Under the pieces are notes generated by a model. The model saw only the letters and a program-made list of their open reading frames with translations. It was not told the DNA's origin and searched no databases. Made by a program: the position numbers and the translations under genes. 64,000 bases of DNA from Dyadobacter sp. 676 (GTDB lineage: Bacteria > Bacteroidota > Bacteroidia > Cytophagales > Spirosomataceae): contig NZ_CP159289.1 of the NCBI RefSeq assembly GCF_040448675.1, forward strand, positions 496,001-560,000, given 5' to 3'. Shown piece by piece: positions 18,893 to 27,863 of this stretch; within the stretch, counting starts at the first letter, position 1; the number at the start of each line of letters is the position of its first letter.

Positions 18893-19747
18893 CTATTTAT
18901 TTGGATAGTTACCGGCAGCCATCCAGAGTTTTACCGCTTCCACGGCCTGTTTCACGTCGTGCACGCGCAGGATCGAAGCGCCGCGCTCCAACGCCAGCGT
19001 GTTCAGCACGGTTGTCCCGTTCAACGCTTCTTCGGGCGAAATATTCAATGTTTTGTAAATCGCCGTTTTCCGCGAAATGCCTGCCAGCACCGGGTAACCC
19101 AACGATTTGAATTGCGCCAGCTCCCGCATGAGTTCGAAATTCTGTGCGGTCGTTTTGGCAAAACCGAAACCCGGATCGATAATCACATCCGCCACGCCCT
19201 TGCTTTGCAGCAGCACCAGCTTGGCCCGCAGATCGCGCAGGATATCGGGCACGAGGCGCTCGTAGGTTGTCAGGCTGTTCATGGTTTGCGGCGTTCCGCG
19301 CATGTGCATTAATATGTAAGGTACACGCAGGCGGGCGACGGTCTCGAACATCGCGTCGTCGAGCGTCCCTCCGGCAACGTCGTTGATCAGATGTGCACCT
19401 TTGCAAATGCCCCTTTCGGCCACTCGGGCCCGAAAGGTATCAACAGAAATGACGACTTCCGGAAAAAATTTAGCTAATGGCTCCACGGCCGACTCGATGC
19501 GGTCGCCCTCCTCGTCCTCGCTTACCTCCCGCGCACCCGGGCGGGTGGAGTAACCCCCGATATCGATTATCCCCGCGCCTTCCGCAAGCATTTTACCGGC
19601 CTTTTCGACGATCTCATCCGTCGCCACCACCCGGCTTCCGGCGTAAAACGAGTCGGGAGTGATATTCATAATACCCATCACCACGGGGGTCGACAGATCG
19701 AGCAGCCTTCCCCGGATATTGAGCGTTTTTTTACTAACTTGCGACAT
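18893..19747 (-). CDS. folP: Dihydropteroate synthase
   Basis: This cytosolic TIM-barrel enzyme joins p-aminobenzoate to dihydropterin pyrophosphate in folate synthesis and is the sulfonamide target. Diagnostic motifs are GIMNITPDSFYAGS, GAGIIDIGGYSTRPGA, DVAGG, IIDPGFGFAKT and the C-terminal RVHDV. Its 284 residues match the family. It is first in a folP-cdaA operon and is divergent from the DUF1599 gene, 27 bases away. Confidence 0.97.
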   Translation of the reverse strand: MSQVSKKTLNIRGRLLDLSTPVVMGIMNITPDSFYAGSRVVATDEIVEKAGKMLAEGAGIIDIGGYSTRPGAREVSEDEEGDRIESAVEPLAKFFPEVVISVDTFRARVAERGICKGAHLINDVAGGTLDDAMFETVARLRVPYILMHMRGTPQTMNSLTTYERLVPDILRDLRAKLVLLQSKGVADVIIDPGFGFAKTTAQNFELMRELAQFKSLGYPVLAGISRKTAIYKTLNISPEEALNGTTVLNTLALERGASILRVHDVKQAVEAVKLWMAAGNYPNK

Positions 19748-19774
19748 AAATTCTTTTCAAAAACAGGCAAAGGA

Positions 19775-20377
19775 ATGAATATCAAAGCATTCTCTTCCTA
19801 CCGTCTGAAAGTCTCTAACTCGTTTGAAACAGTGAAATCCACAGAATCGGAATATCAGGAAATCATTCAGTATTGCCAAGATCTTTTCACAAAAAAAAAC
19901 AAGGACTACGGTACTTCCTGGCGCATTCTGCGGCTCCCGTCGATTACCGACCAAATCTTCATCAAGGCACAACGCATCCGCACGATCCAGGAGAAGGGCG
20001 TGCAGAAGGTGAACGAGGACGTGTCTTCCGAATTCATCGGGATCATCAACTATTGCGTGATGGCGCTGATCCAGATCGCCGCAGAGGAACAGAACCAGCC
20101 CATCGACGATTCGGCATTAACAATTCTTTACAATCAGCAGGTGAACGAAGTAAAGGAATTGTTGTTTAATAAAAACCATGATTACGGAGAGGCTTGGCGC
20201 GATATGCGTGTGAGTTCGATGACCGACATCATTCTCATGAAGCTGCTAAGGATCAAACAAATAGAAGATAATCAAGGCCTTACAATCGTTTCCGAGGGTG
20301 TAAAAGCAGGGTATCAGGATATCATCAATTATTCGGTATTCTGCCTGATCAAATCCAATGCCTTACAGACGAATTAA
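19775..20377 (+). CDS. DUF1599 domain-containing protein
   Basis: The 200-residue protein consists of two tandem copies of one module: KDYGTSWRILRLPSITDQ with RIRTIQEKG in the first half, and HDYGEAWRDMRVSSMTD with RIKQIEDNQG in the second. The repeated acidic and basic helices resemble all-alpha NTP-binding folds, but the activity is unknown. I chose ATG 19775; an upstream ATG at 19739 overlaps the folP start and adds no similarity. It heads a rightward operon with a BT_3928-type protein and aroK. Confidence 0.85.
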   Translation: MNIKAFSSYRLKVSNSFETVKSTESEYQEIIQYCQDLFTKKNKDYGTSWRILRLPSITDQIFIKAQRIRTIQEKGVQKVNEDVSSEFIGIINYCVMALIQIAAEEQNQPIDDSALTILYNQQVNEVKELLFNKNHDYGEAWRDMRVSSMTDIILMKLLRIKQIEDNQGLTIVSEGVKAGYQDIINYSVFCLIKSNALQTN

Positions 20378-20407
20378 AAAGATACTCCAAAACGCCGCCA
20401 GTTCGCA

Positions 20408-21499
20408 ATGAAAATACTTGCCCAGATCTCACGAGTTGTTGTAGGATTACTTTTCATTTTTTCCGGAATCATCAAGCTGAACGACCCCATCGGGACGCAG
20501 TACAAGCTGGAAGAGTACTTCGAGGTTTTCGCGACCGATCTTCCCGCGTTCCACGATTTTTTCATGGGCCTCGTGCCGCTGGCGCTCTACTTTTCGGTTT
20601 TCCTCTGCACGGCGGAAGTGGTGCTCGGCGTGGCGCTGCTGGTTGCGTACAAACCTAAAACCACCTCGTGGCTTTTGCTGGCGATCATTGTCTTTTTCAC
20701 CTTCCTGACGTTTTATTCGGCCTACTTCAATAAGGTTACCGATTGCGGCTGCTTCGGTGCGGCGATCAAGCTCACGCCCTGGACTTCGTTTGGTAAAGAC
20801 GTATTCCTGCTGATATTGATACTGGTGATCGTATACTACCGGAAAAAATTCGAATCCTATCCCACCGGCATTATCGTGGTCATTTCGACACTCGTTTCAC
20901 TGGGTATCGCCGTTTATTCGTTACGTCACCTGCCCATCGTGGATTTGCTGCCTTATCGCGTGGGCGCGAGTATTCCGGCGCAGATGAAACCTTCGGAGCC
21001 GCTGAGATATATGTATATTTTCGAAAAAGATGGAAAAACGCTTGAATATGAGCAATACCCAAGCGATACGACGCTGAAATTCAAAGAGATGGTTGTTTTG
21101 AACGAGGACGCCAAACCTAAAATTACCGACTATAAAGTATGGAACGACGCGGGGGATTTTACGGAAAGCACGTTCCAGGGCAAAAAGCTTTTCCTTATCA
21201 TCAAGAGCCTGACCGACATCAATACAGCCGCATTGCCGGATATCAACAAGCTCATCAACGCGGTAAAAGGCAAAGGGATCGAACCAATCATTCTGACTTC
21301 GGGCAACAGCGCGGATATTGAGAACTTCCTCTCGCAGCACCAGCTCACGGCCCCGTACTATTATGTAGACGCAACGGTTTTAAAAACCATTTCACGTTCA
21401 AATCCCGGTTTGTGGCTTTTGAAAGACGGCGTCGTGAAAGGTAAATGGCATTATAACGACACTCCCGCTGCCGAAGAAGTGATAGAACTCGCCAGGTAA
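20408..21499 (+). CDS. BT_3928-type DoxX/MauE-like membrane protein with thioredoxin-like tail
   Basis: The 363 residues start with a four-helix DoxX/MauE membrane domain (about 1-135) that contains the redox motif TDCGCFGAAIKLTPW. A fifth helix follows near 145-165, then a soluble region of about 190 residues with a thioredoxin-like fold end (PYYYVDATVLKTISRSNPGLWLLKDGVVKGKW). MauE relatives pass electrons for disulfide formation, so an envelope redox role is plausible but unproven. It lies 30 bases after DUF1599 and 22 before aroK in one operon. Confidence 0.82.
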   Translation: MKILAQISRVVVGLLFIFSGIIKLNDPIGTQYKLEEYFEVFATDLPAFHDFFMGLVPLALYFSVFLCTAEVVLGVALLVAYKPKTTSWLLLAIIVFFTFLTFYSAYFNKVTDCGCFGAAIKLTPWTSFGKDVFLLILILVIVYYRKKFESYPTGIIVVISTLVSLGIAVYSLRHLPIVDLLPYRVGASIPAQMKPSEPLRYMYIFEKDGKTLEYEQYPSDTTLKFKEMVVLNEDAKPKITDYKVWNDAGDFTESTFQGKKLFLIIKSLTDINTAALPDINKLINAVKGKGIEPIILTSGNSADIENFLSQHQLTAPYYYVDATVLKTISRSNPGLWLLKDGVVKGKWHYNDTPAAEEVIELAR

Positions 21500-21521
21500 A
21501 CAACCGACCGCCAAAGTTTTC

Positions 21522-22025
21522 ATGAAGAATGTTATCCTCGTCGGAATGATGTCGTCCGGCAAAACCACGTTAGGCAAAAAGCTCGCACGTGCATTGAACT
21601 ACCAGTTCGTAGACCTCGATAAGCTGATCGAGAAAGACCAGGAAATGGAGATTTCCGCTATTTTCAAGCAAAAAGGCGAAGATTATTTCAGGGAGGTCGA
21701 AAGCAGGATTTTGAAAGAAACGGCTACGCAAAAGGGAATCGTGCTCGCCTCCGGCGGCGGTACGCCCTGTTTCTTCGATAATATGCAGGTAATCAAACAA
21801 ATGGGCATTAGCATTTTCCTGGACGTTCCCGCGGAGGACCTCGCAAAAAGAATCGAAAACCACGGCAAGGACGACCGCCCTATCCTTTCCGGCGCCGCGT
21901 CGCTGGTGGATACGCTGCGGAACCGCATTACCGACAGGCTCCCCTACTACACCCAGGCTGACTTTACACTGAAAGGCGAAATCGACGTCGGGCACCTGCT
22001 CGAAGTGATTATCCCGCTGTTATAA
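21522..22025 (+). CDS. aroK: Shikimate kinase
   Basis: This 167-residue cytosolic P-loop kinase phosphorylates the 3-OH of shikimate in aromatic amino acid synthesis. It has Walker A GMMSSGKTT, the shikimate-binding DLDKLIE and SGGGTPCF segments, and the lid KDDRPIL. Length is normal. It ends the DUF1599 operon, and a long perfect terminator begins inside its stop codon. Confidence 0.96.
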   Translation: MKNVILVGMMSSGKTTLGKKLARALNYQFVDLDKLIEKDQEMEISAIFKQKGEDYFREVESRILKETATQKGIVLASGGGTPCFFDNMQVIKQMGISIFLDVPAEDLAKRIENHGKDDRPILSGAASLVDTLRNRITDRLPYYTQADFTLKGEIDVGHLLEVIIPLL

Positions 22026-22062
22026 CCAAAAAACCTGCTTCTCGCAGGTTTTTTGGTTATAA
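22020..22062. terminator. Strong two-way terminator
   Basis: A 19-bp perfect stem (22020-22038 with 22044-22062) around a five-base loop has A6 on one arm and T6 on the other, so it can stop transcription from both aroK and the convergent outer-membrane gene. Confidence 0.85.
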
Positions 22063-22075
22063 CTCTAGGCGTTGC

Positions 22076-23630
22076 TTAAAAGAACACCCCGCCCGTCACC
22101 ATGACGTTCACCGGCCGGTTTGTGATTTGCACCGACGCATAGTTATTGGGATTATCCAGATAATAAGGTGTATAAGCCGATTTGTAGGTGGTAAACGTAC
22201 CTGTCAGGTCCACAAAGAAGCGGTCGGTGCGGACGCCTGCACCCGCCGAAGCGAGGATTTTGCTGCGATCGATACCATCCGTCCGCTCGCGATAGGGATC
22301 TGCGATATACGCTCCCCCCAAGTCGTGCACGGAAGATGCCCGCCCTGATCTCGCCGCCCAACCGGAAGTTGACGGCATTGCGGAATGTGTCGGTGATTTC
22401 GTTCTTAACGTCGTCCTTGAATGCTTGGTTATCGGCACTGGCTAGGTAGCTCGTACGGACGCGCATGCCGCTATAACCCGCATATTCGATGGTTCCTGTG
22501 ATAAAGCCTTTGTTTTGGAAAAAAACCGTAGCGCCCACATTCCCTCGCATCGGACCAATGAGACTGTACTCGAAGTCGTTAGGGGCAATGGGCAACGAAG
22601 TATACGGAGGCGTAATGAGATTGCCGTCGGGGCCGGTCACTTTTCCATCTACATAACCCGCCGCCACACGCTGGCTGAACGTCTCTTTCAGCGCGCTGAA
22701 TGTCGGACTGATGAGCGTTCCGCCGATCTGGAACATCGGATTGAACTTGTAAATAGCGCCCAGTGAGAAATTAAAGCCGGAACCACGGACCGTAAAGTCT
22801 TCGAACTGGTCAATGTAAGTGAGCTCGGGGCTATCAACGTAATCATCGCTGAATGTGGATGAATATTCGTACCGGATCCGGCTAAAACCGATATTACCAC
22901 CGAGGTAAAATTTGTCGTTCAAGTTTCCTGCGTAAGCGAACGTCCATTGCGACGTAGCGCCTTTGGAAGTAAATGTTCCGCTCTGGTCTACCAGGCTGTT
23001 CGCATCCAGCGCCCTGTAAGGCGGCCCGGCTGCGGTTGTAGGGTTAATCAGATACATTTGATAATAGGCGGCAGGGATGCTGTACGCTACCGGTCCCCCG
23101 GCTGCACCGCTGTCGAAATCCCGTTCGAGATCGTTTATCGATGTTTTGGCGTTGTTCACGCCCTCGATCACATTGTCGATATAGGCGCTGTTGTTATTTC
23201 GGCCTCCGTAGGCGTAACCATTCTGGAACGACTGCTGGCGGGAAAACGAAACGCCGAATGCCGAGCGCTTCCATTTCCGTTGAAATCCCGGCTGGCTGGT
23301 AAAAACCAACGACGCCTGCGGAATATTAAACAGACCGTTGCTCTCCTTGGTGTCATTCCCAAGATAATTCGCTTTCGTGCCGGCGATCGTTACCGCCGGG
23401 CTGAACGTAAATTCGGAGCGGTTATAAAAACCAAGGCCCGCCGGATTGCCATGAATAGAACTGGGGTCCCCTCCGATGGCTGCATGGTTGCCGCCCAGAG
23501 ACTGAAATCGGGCTGAGCCGGTTTGGTTGATTTCCGAGTACCGGAGTGCATCGGTAGCATATTGTGCAAATGCTGCGGACGAAGCAAGCAGCGAAAAGAT
23601 GAGTGCGATTCCTGAGTATGTTTTCGACAT
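22076..23630 (-). pseudogene. FadL/OmpP1-type outer-membrane beta-barrel protein, one frameshift
   Basis: A signal peptide (SKTYSGIALIFSLLASSAAFAQ) leads into a protein with alternating barrel strands and the FadL-like N-terminal region GSARFQSLGGNHAAIGGDPS and HGNPAGLGFYN. Relatives carry hydrophobic compounds across the outer membrane. The frame is lost near 22312-22317 at a six-G run on the coding strand; with five Gs the protein runs on through GGAYIADPYRERTDG to a normal barrel end (VMVTGGVFF) at 22076, about 518 residues. The near-perfect restoration suggests a sequencing indel or recent mutation. A TAATTTTG -7 element lies at 23674-23681. Confidence 0.82.
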
Positions 23631-23666
23631 GGCAGTTGATACTTAATTCAATACAATTTAAACGAA

Positions 23667-23698
23667 AACCCTGCAAAATTATGACATCTTGCAGGGTT
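23667..23698 (-). terminator. Terminator of the lipoprotein gene, overlapping the OMP promoter
   Basis: AACCCTGCAA pairs with TTGCAGGGTT as a 10-bp perfect stem. On the minus strand it is followed by TTTTCGTTT, 36 bases after the lipoprotein stop. The TAATTTTG -7 element of the next gene (23674-23681) lies within the hairpin. Confidence 0.65.
23674..23681 (-). promoter_or_regulatory. -7 element TAATTTTG of the FadL-type gene
   Basis: TAATTTTG on the minus strand, 43 bases before the ATG, fits TAnnTTTG. It is embedded in the terminator stem at 23667-23698. Confidence 0.4.
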
Positions 23699-23733
23699 CG
23701 ACGTGACTATCTGTGTTTCAGGACAGTCGCAGA

Positions 23734-24984
23734 TTATCTTGGGCCTCTTGAAGAGCGGCTCGTGCTGCCGCCTCCGCCACCCGACGGTGCGCTATAACTT
23801 CTCGAAGGAGCGCTGTACGACGGAGCACTGTAGGTGCGGCTCGGTGCGCTGTAAGATTCGCTTCTTGGGCTGGAATAGCTTCTTGAAGGCGCGCTGTAAT
23901 CTGACTGGCTTCTCGACGGTGCACTGTAAGATGGCGAACTGTAAGAAGAAGCGCCTCTCGACGAGCGCGGTGTCGAATAGTAGCTCGCTCCATTTGAGTT
24001 GCCGCTTTCAGATGAGTAGTTGCTCGAATTGGTCGAACGCGGACGCGAATAGTAAGTATTGCCCGCGTCGATCACGCCGCGTGAGCTGTAAGAATCGCCG
24101 TTGGTCCGTCCACCGGCAGATGCCGCATCGCCACGGTACGAGCCTCTCGATGTTCTGGGCGAAGCATAAGTATCTCCTGAAACAACACGGTTGCCGTCGC
24201 GGCTTCCTCTTGTTGTGCCCGTTGCAGTCCGATTTCGCGACGAGTTTACAAAATTGGAATTGTAACGCTCGTTGCTGCGGCTTCTGCTCGCATCCACCAC
24301 CCGGGGGCCGTAGGTTCTGGCAATACCTCTTTCAGGGTTGTTGATCACGATCACCGGGCGGCTGTATGCCCATGGCGAATAGCCGTAGCCGTAGAAACCG
24401 TCGTAATAACCGCCCCATCCGTACAGGCTGTTGTAGCCCCATGGCGAATATCCCCACGGGTTATAATAGCCAAATGGATCATACCCCCAGCTCAGCATAC
24501 TGCCGTAGCTCCATGGCGAATATCCGAACATCGACCCGAAACCGAACCCGACGTAGGGACGCATCCTGAAACCACCGTATCCGAAGTTCAGCGACAGACC
24601 TGCGTAGCTTCCGGGCCAGTAAGAGCCCAGGCCCCCGTAATACATGTTGTTCATGCTTGCGGAATTATAGCCGTCGACAAAACCGGCATTGTAGCCTACG
24701 TCTGTCGAGACCTGACGCCTTACGCTTCTGGAAGAAAGGTAATTTTCATCGTAATAGTCCGCCGTGCCGTTTTCGGAATAATTACCGGTGTAAGCATAAT
24801 CCGGGTTATCCGAACGGGAGACTTCCTGGTCGCCGCCCCGGTCTGTCAGTACGAGGCCTCCGCCTGAGCTTCCTCCGTAGAGATCATCGCCACCCGAGCG
24901 CGACGCATACTGGTTCGAAGTACATCCCCAAGCTCCCAACAGCACCAGCAAAGACAAATATTTTGCTTTATTGAACATACTCAT
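23734..24984 (-). CDS. Low-complexity tyrosine/glycine/serine-rich lipoprotein
   Basis: The protein has a lipoprotein signal (YLSLLVLLGAWGC, lipid on Cys21) and then 395 residues of biased composition. Residues of about 100-215 are rich in Tyr, Gly and Trp, with repeats of YSPWSYG, YNPWGYSPWGYN and YSPWAYS. Residues of about 225-416 are Ser/Arg/Tyr/Asn-rich, ending in repeats of YSAPSR and SYSAPS, then Gly5. It is probably disordered and surface-anchored, possibly adhesive or matrix-forming; no known domain is visible. A good promoter lies at 25074-25103. An ATG at 24978 is an alternative start. Confidence 0.78.
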   Translation of the reverse strand: MSMFNKAKYLSLLVLLGAWGCTSNQYASRSGGDDLYGGSSGGGLVLTDRGGDQEVSRSDNPDYAYTGNYSENGTADYYDENYLSSRSVRRQVSTDVGYNAGFVDGYNSASMNNMYYGGLGSYWPGSYAGLSLNFGYGGFRMRPYVGFGFGSMFGYSPWSYGSMLSWGYDPFGYYNPWGYSPWGYNSLYGWGGYYDGFYGYGYSPWAYSRPVIVINNPERGIARTYGPRVVDASRSRSNERYNSNFVNSSRNRTATGTTRGSRDGNRVVSGDTYASPRTSRGSYRGDAASAGGRTNGDSYSSRGVIDAGNTYYSRPRSTNSSNYSSESGNSNGASYYSTPRSSRGASSYSSPSYSAPSRSQSDYSAPSRSYSSPRSESYSAPSRTYSAPSYSAPSRSYSAPSGGGGGSTSRSSRGPR

Positions 24985-25073
24985 GGCTTCTAAGGATTTA
25001 AAAGTTTGTTGCTAATATAGGTAAAAAATGCATTCCCGCTATGAAGTAAACGACCGTAGCCATACATTAATTC

Positions 25074-25103
25074 CAAAGTTAACATAAAAAACTATCTTTG
25101 CAA
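25074..25103 (-). promoter_or_regulatory. Promoter of the low-complexity lipoprotein gene
   Basis: On the minus strand TAACTTTG (25074-25081) and TTG (25101-25103) are 19 bases apart, a full match to the Bacteroidota consensus. It overlaps the opposing proS -7 element. Confidence 0.65.
25093..25100 (+). promoter_or_regulatory. -7 element TATCTTTG of proS
   Basis: TATCTTTG fits TAnnTTTG 69 bases before the proS ATG. It lies inside the spacer of the divergent lipoprotein promoter, so the two polymerases would compete. Confidence 0.5.
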
Positions 25104-25168
25104 CTCCCTTGAAAAACAGGCTCCGGTTAATGTAAAACTCCATTTCAATTCCAAAATAATACAAAGTA

Positions 25169-26644
25169 ATGAGTAAAGCCTTGCCAACACGAAGTGAAAA
25201 CTACTCCGAATGGTACAATGAATTAGTGAAACGCGCCGACCTGGCCGAAAACTCGCCGGTGCGAGGCTGTATGGTGATCAAGCCGTACGGTTACTCCATT
25301 TGGGAAAAAATGCAGCGTGCGCTGGATGACATGTTCAAGGAAACCGGCCATACCAACGCCTATTTCCCGCTTTTCATCCCCAAATCGTACCTGAGCAAGG
25401 AGGCTTCACACGTGGAGGGATTCGCTAAGGAATGTGCGGTGGTGACGCATTACCGCCTTAAAAACGACCCGAACGGCAAAGGCGTGGTGGTGGACCCGGA
25501 AGCGAAACTGGAAGAAGAACTGATCGTACGGCCTACTTCCGAAACGGTGATATGGAGCACGTATAAAAACTGGATCCAGTCGTACCGCGACCTGCCGTTG
25601 CTGATTAACCAGTGGGCAAACGTGGTGCGTTGGGAAATGCGCACACGCCTGTTCCTCCGTACGGCCGAGTTTTTGTGGCAGGAAGGCCACACCGCACACG
25701 CCACCGCACAAGAGGCGATTGCCGAAACGAAGCAAATGCTGGAAGTTTACGCACAATTTGCCGAAGAATGGATGGCCGTGCCGGTTATCAAAGGGGTAAA
25801 AACAGCTAACGAGCGTTTCGCCGGTGCAGAAGACACTTATTGTATCGAAGCGATGATGCAGGACGGAAAGGCATTGCAGGCCGGAACTTCCCACTTCCTG
25901 GGCCAGAACTTCGCGAATGCATTCGACGTGAAGTTTCAGGACAAGGAAGGCAAGCTGGATTATGTATGGGGAACTTCATGGGGCGTGAGCACGCGCCTGA
26001 TGGGTGCACTCATTATGGCACATTCCGACGACAGCGGCCTCGTCCTGCCCCCGAAACTGGCGCCTATCCAGGTGGTAATCGTTCCGATTTACCGAAACGA
26101 CGAACAGCTTGCCCAGATTTCCGAAAAAGTAGCCGAAATCACAAAAGACCTGAAAAAACTGGGTATCAGCGTAAAATACGACAGTAGTGACAATGCGAAG
26201 CCAGGCTTCAAATTTGCTGAATACGAACTGAAAGGCGTGCCGGTAAGGCTTGCCATGGGCGGCCGCGACCTCGAAAACGGTACAGTGGAAGTAGCCCGCC
26301 GCGATACCAAGACGAAGGAGACGGTTTCCGTAGAGGGGATCGCAGCTTATGTTCAGAATCTGCTTGAAAACATTCAGCAGTCGATTTACAACAAGGCGTT
26401 GCGATTCCGCGAGGAAAACACGCATAAAGTGGATTCATTCGAAGAATTCAACCATATACTCGATACCAAAGGCGGATTTATTCTGGCGCACTGGGACGGT
26501 ACTTCCGAGACCGAAGAGAAGATCAAGGAAGAGACGAAGGCGACGATCCGCTGCATTCCTTTGAACCAGGAGGCCGAGGAGGGCGTTTGTATTTACTCGG
26601 GCAGGCCGTCGAAAGGACGTGTAGTATTTGCCCGGGCATACTGA
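25169..26644 (+). CDS. proS: Prolyl-tRNA synthetase, type 3 (archaeal/eukaryotic-like)
   Basis: The 491-residue class II synthetase charges tRNA(Pro). It has motif 1 in the N-terminal [12 protein letters not shown] region, motif 2 [24 protein letters not shown], motif 3 [14 protein letters not shown] and the C-terminal anticodon-binding domain (about 285-400). A zinc-type C-terminal domain ends in RVVFARAY. It lacks the INS editing domain of the E. coli type, as is usual in Bacteroidota. The start ATG is 69 bases after a consensus -7 element. It is single-copy in this window. Confidence 0.97.
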   Translation: MSKALPTRSENYSEWYNELVKRADLAENSPVRGCMVIKPYGYSIWEKMQRALDDMFKETGHTNAYFPLFIPKSYLSKEASHVEGFAKECAVVTHYRLKNDPNGKGVVVDPEAKLEEELIVRPTSETVIWSTYKNWIQSYRDLPLLINQWANVVRWEMRTRLFLRTAEFLWQEGHTAHATAQEAIAETKQMLEVYAQFAEEWMAVPVIKGVKTANERFAGAEDTYCIEAMMQDGKALQAGTSHFLGQNFANAFDVKFQDKEGKLDYVWGTSWGVSTRLMGALIMAHSDDSGLVLPPKLAPIQVVIVPIYRNDEQLAQISEKVAEITKDLKKLGISVKYDSSDNAKPGFKFAEYELKGVPVRLAMGGRDLENGTVEVARRDTKTKETVSVEGIAAYVQNLLENIQQSIYNKALRFREENTHKVDSFEEFNHILDTKGGFILAHWDGTSETEEKIKEETKATIRCIPLNQEAEEGVCIYSGRPSKGRVVFARAY

Positions 26645-26740
26645 TTTTTCATTTTTCATGCATTCGCGGAGGTTCCCTGCGGAAAACGCTTCCCGAAAAC
26701 ATTTCGCGAGTGCTTTTTCCAACCATCTAAATACAAAACT

Positions 26741-27169
26741 ATGAGTCAAGCAAAGGCTGGTGACAAAGTGCAGGTACATTATAAAGGTACCTTGCCGGAC
26801 GGACAACTTTTTGATTCCTCCGAGGGACGTGAGCCTTTGAGCTTCACTCTGGGCAGCGGACAGGTAATCAAAGGATTTGATGATGGCGTGACCGGTATGG
26901 CGATCGGCGACAAGAAAACCATCCATATTCCTAACGAAGAGGCTTACGGCCCGGTGAATGAGGATATGGTTGTTCGTTTCGACCGCGCGCAAATCCCTGC
27001 CGATATTCCTCTGGAAGTGGGCGTCACTTTGAATATGCATCAGGATGGCGGCCAGGTTATCCCGGTGGTCGTGAAAGAGGTAACCGACACCTATGTGGTA
27101 CTGGACGCTAACCACCCGCTGGCAGGGCAGGACCTTGTTTTTGAACTGGAACTAATGGGTATCAACTAA
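26741..27169 (+). CDS. FKBP-type peptidyl-prolyl isomerase (SlyD-like)
   Basis: The 142-residue protein catalyses proline cis-trans isomerisation and usually acts as a folding helper. The FKBP domain has VHYKGTLPDGQLFDSS and LGSGQVIKGFDDGVTGM, followed by the insert-in-flap region of the SlyD type (NEEAYGPVNEDMVVRFDRAQ) and the closing NHPLAGQDLVFELELM. No histidine-rich metal tail is present and no signal peptide is seen, so a cytosolic place is likely. It follows proS by 96 bases and ends with a hairpin terminator. Confidence 0.94.
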   Translation: MSQAKAGDKVQVHYKGTLPDGQLFDSSEGREPLSFTLGSGQVIKGFDDGVTGMAIGDKKTIHIPNEEAYGPVNEDMVVRFDRAQIPADIPLEVGVTLNMHQDGGQVIPVVVKEVTDTYVVLDANHPLAGQDLVFELELMGIN

Positions 27170-27186
27170 TTACCCGTTGAAGCGCG

Positions 27187-27229
27187 AATGCGGCTGATGA
27201 CCGGCACAACCGGATGTCAGCCGCATTTT
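27187..27229. terminator. Two-way terminator hairpin
   Basis: AATGCGGCTGA (27187-27197) pairs with TCAGCCGCATT (27217-27227), with a small inner CCGG/CCGG stem and TTT after it. It separates the convergent FKBP and AlbA_2 genes. Confidence 0.7.
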
Positions 27230-27859
27230 CTATTCCGTCCATTTCAGACTGAAACTCTCCGGTTTGCCCTTCGATAATTTAAGCAAAATCTGCCGCGCGG
27301 CCAGATCTTGCAACATTCGTTCGGCTCTTTTTTCCGAGATATTGATGATTCGGGAAAAGACTTTCGCGGTAACGGAATCTGTTTCTTTCAGATAGGTGAT
27401 CAATGTCCTGACATGGCGTGTGGCCAGTAATTTCTCCGTTTCGGCATCGGTACCGTTGTACAACAGAAGCCGTGGAATGGGCATACTTTTGTCTTTCACC
27501 CTGATGTAGATGATCCGCTCGCCCTTTTCGTTCAATGCACGATGCGGTTTCGCCTCGCTTTCGTTAACCGCAACCCAAAGCACTTTCCGGCCATCCAGGT
27601 TCTCTGTCTTGATCTGCACGGTCAGTTCCGGCTCGATCAGTTTAACCAACGCTTTTTCGAGCCTCTGCAACTCCCGCAGCTCAGATTGTATCCCCGGCAC
27701 GGCCCCGTCGTCGGCGACGCCGATCAGCAGGTCCCCTCCCGACGTATTGGCGAAGGACACAATCGTTTTGGCAATTTTAAAAGGACTGTCCACCGTCCTT
27801 TTAAACTCGGTCGTCAGCCCCTCTCCTTCTTTAATTAGTTGAATGATACTCTTATTCAT
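27230..27859 (-). CDS. AlbA_2/Schlafen-type ATP-binding domain protein
   Basis: The 209 residues open with the AlbA_2 domain (GLTTEFKRTVDSPFKIAKTIVSFANTSGGDLLIGVADDGAVPG), a nucleotide- or nucleic-acid-binding module found in many putative regulators. The C-terminal 60 residues look like a winged helix (RHVRTLITYLKETDSVTAKVFSRIINIS). This suggests a DNA-binding regulator, but no target is visible. It starts four bases after dprA ends on the same strand, so it is probably the second gene of that operon. Confidence 0.82.
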   Translation of the reverse strand: MNKSIIQLIKEGEGLTTEFKRTVDSPFKIAKTIVSFANTSGGDLLIGVADDGAVPGIQSELRELQRLEKALVKLIEPELTVQIKTENLDGRKVLWVAVNESEAKPHRALNEKGERIIYIRVKDKSMPIPRLLLYNGTDAETEKLLATRHVRTLITYLKETDSVTAKVFSRIINISEKRAERMLQDLAARQILLKLSKGKPESFSLKWTE

Positions 27860-27863
27860 GCAT

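Noticed and set aside
23740..23960. Possible CRISPR or tandem-repeat array
   Set aside because: The repeats are codon-level YSAPSR units inside a coding frame, with no unique spacers.
23703..24344. Plus-strand Ser/Cys/Arg-rich frame
   Set aside because: It is the complement of the low-complexity lipoprotein repeats.
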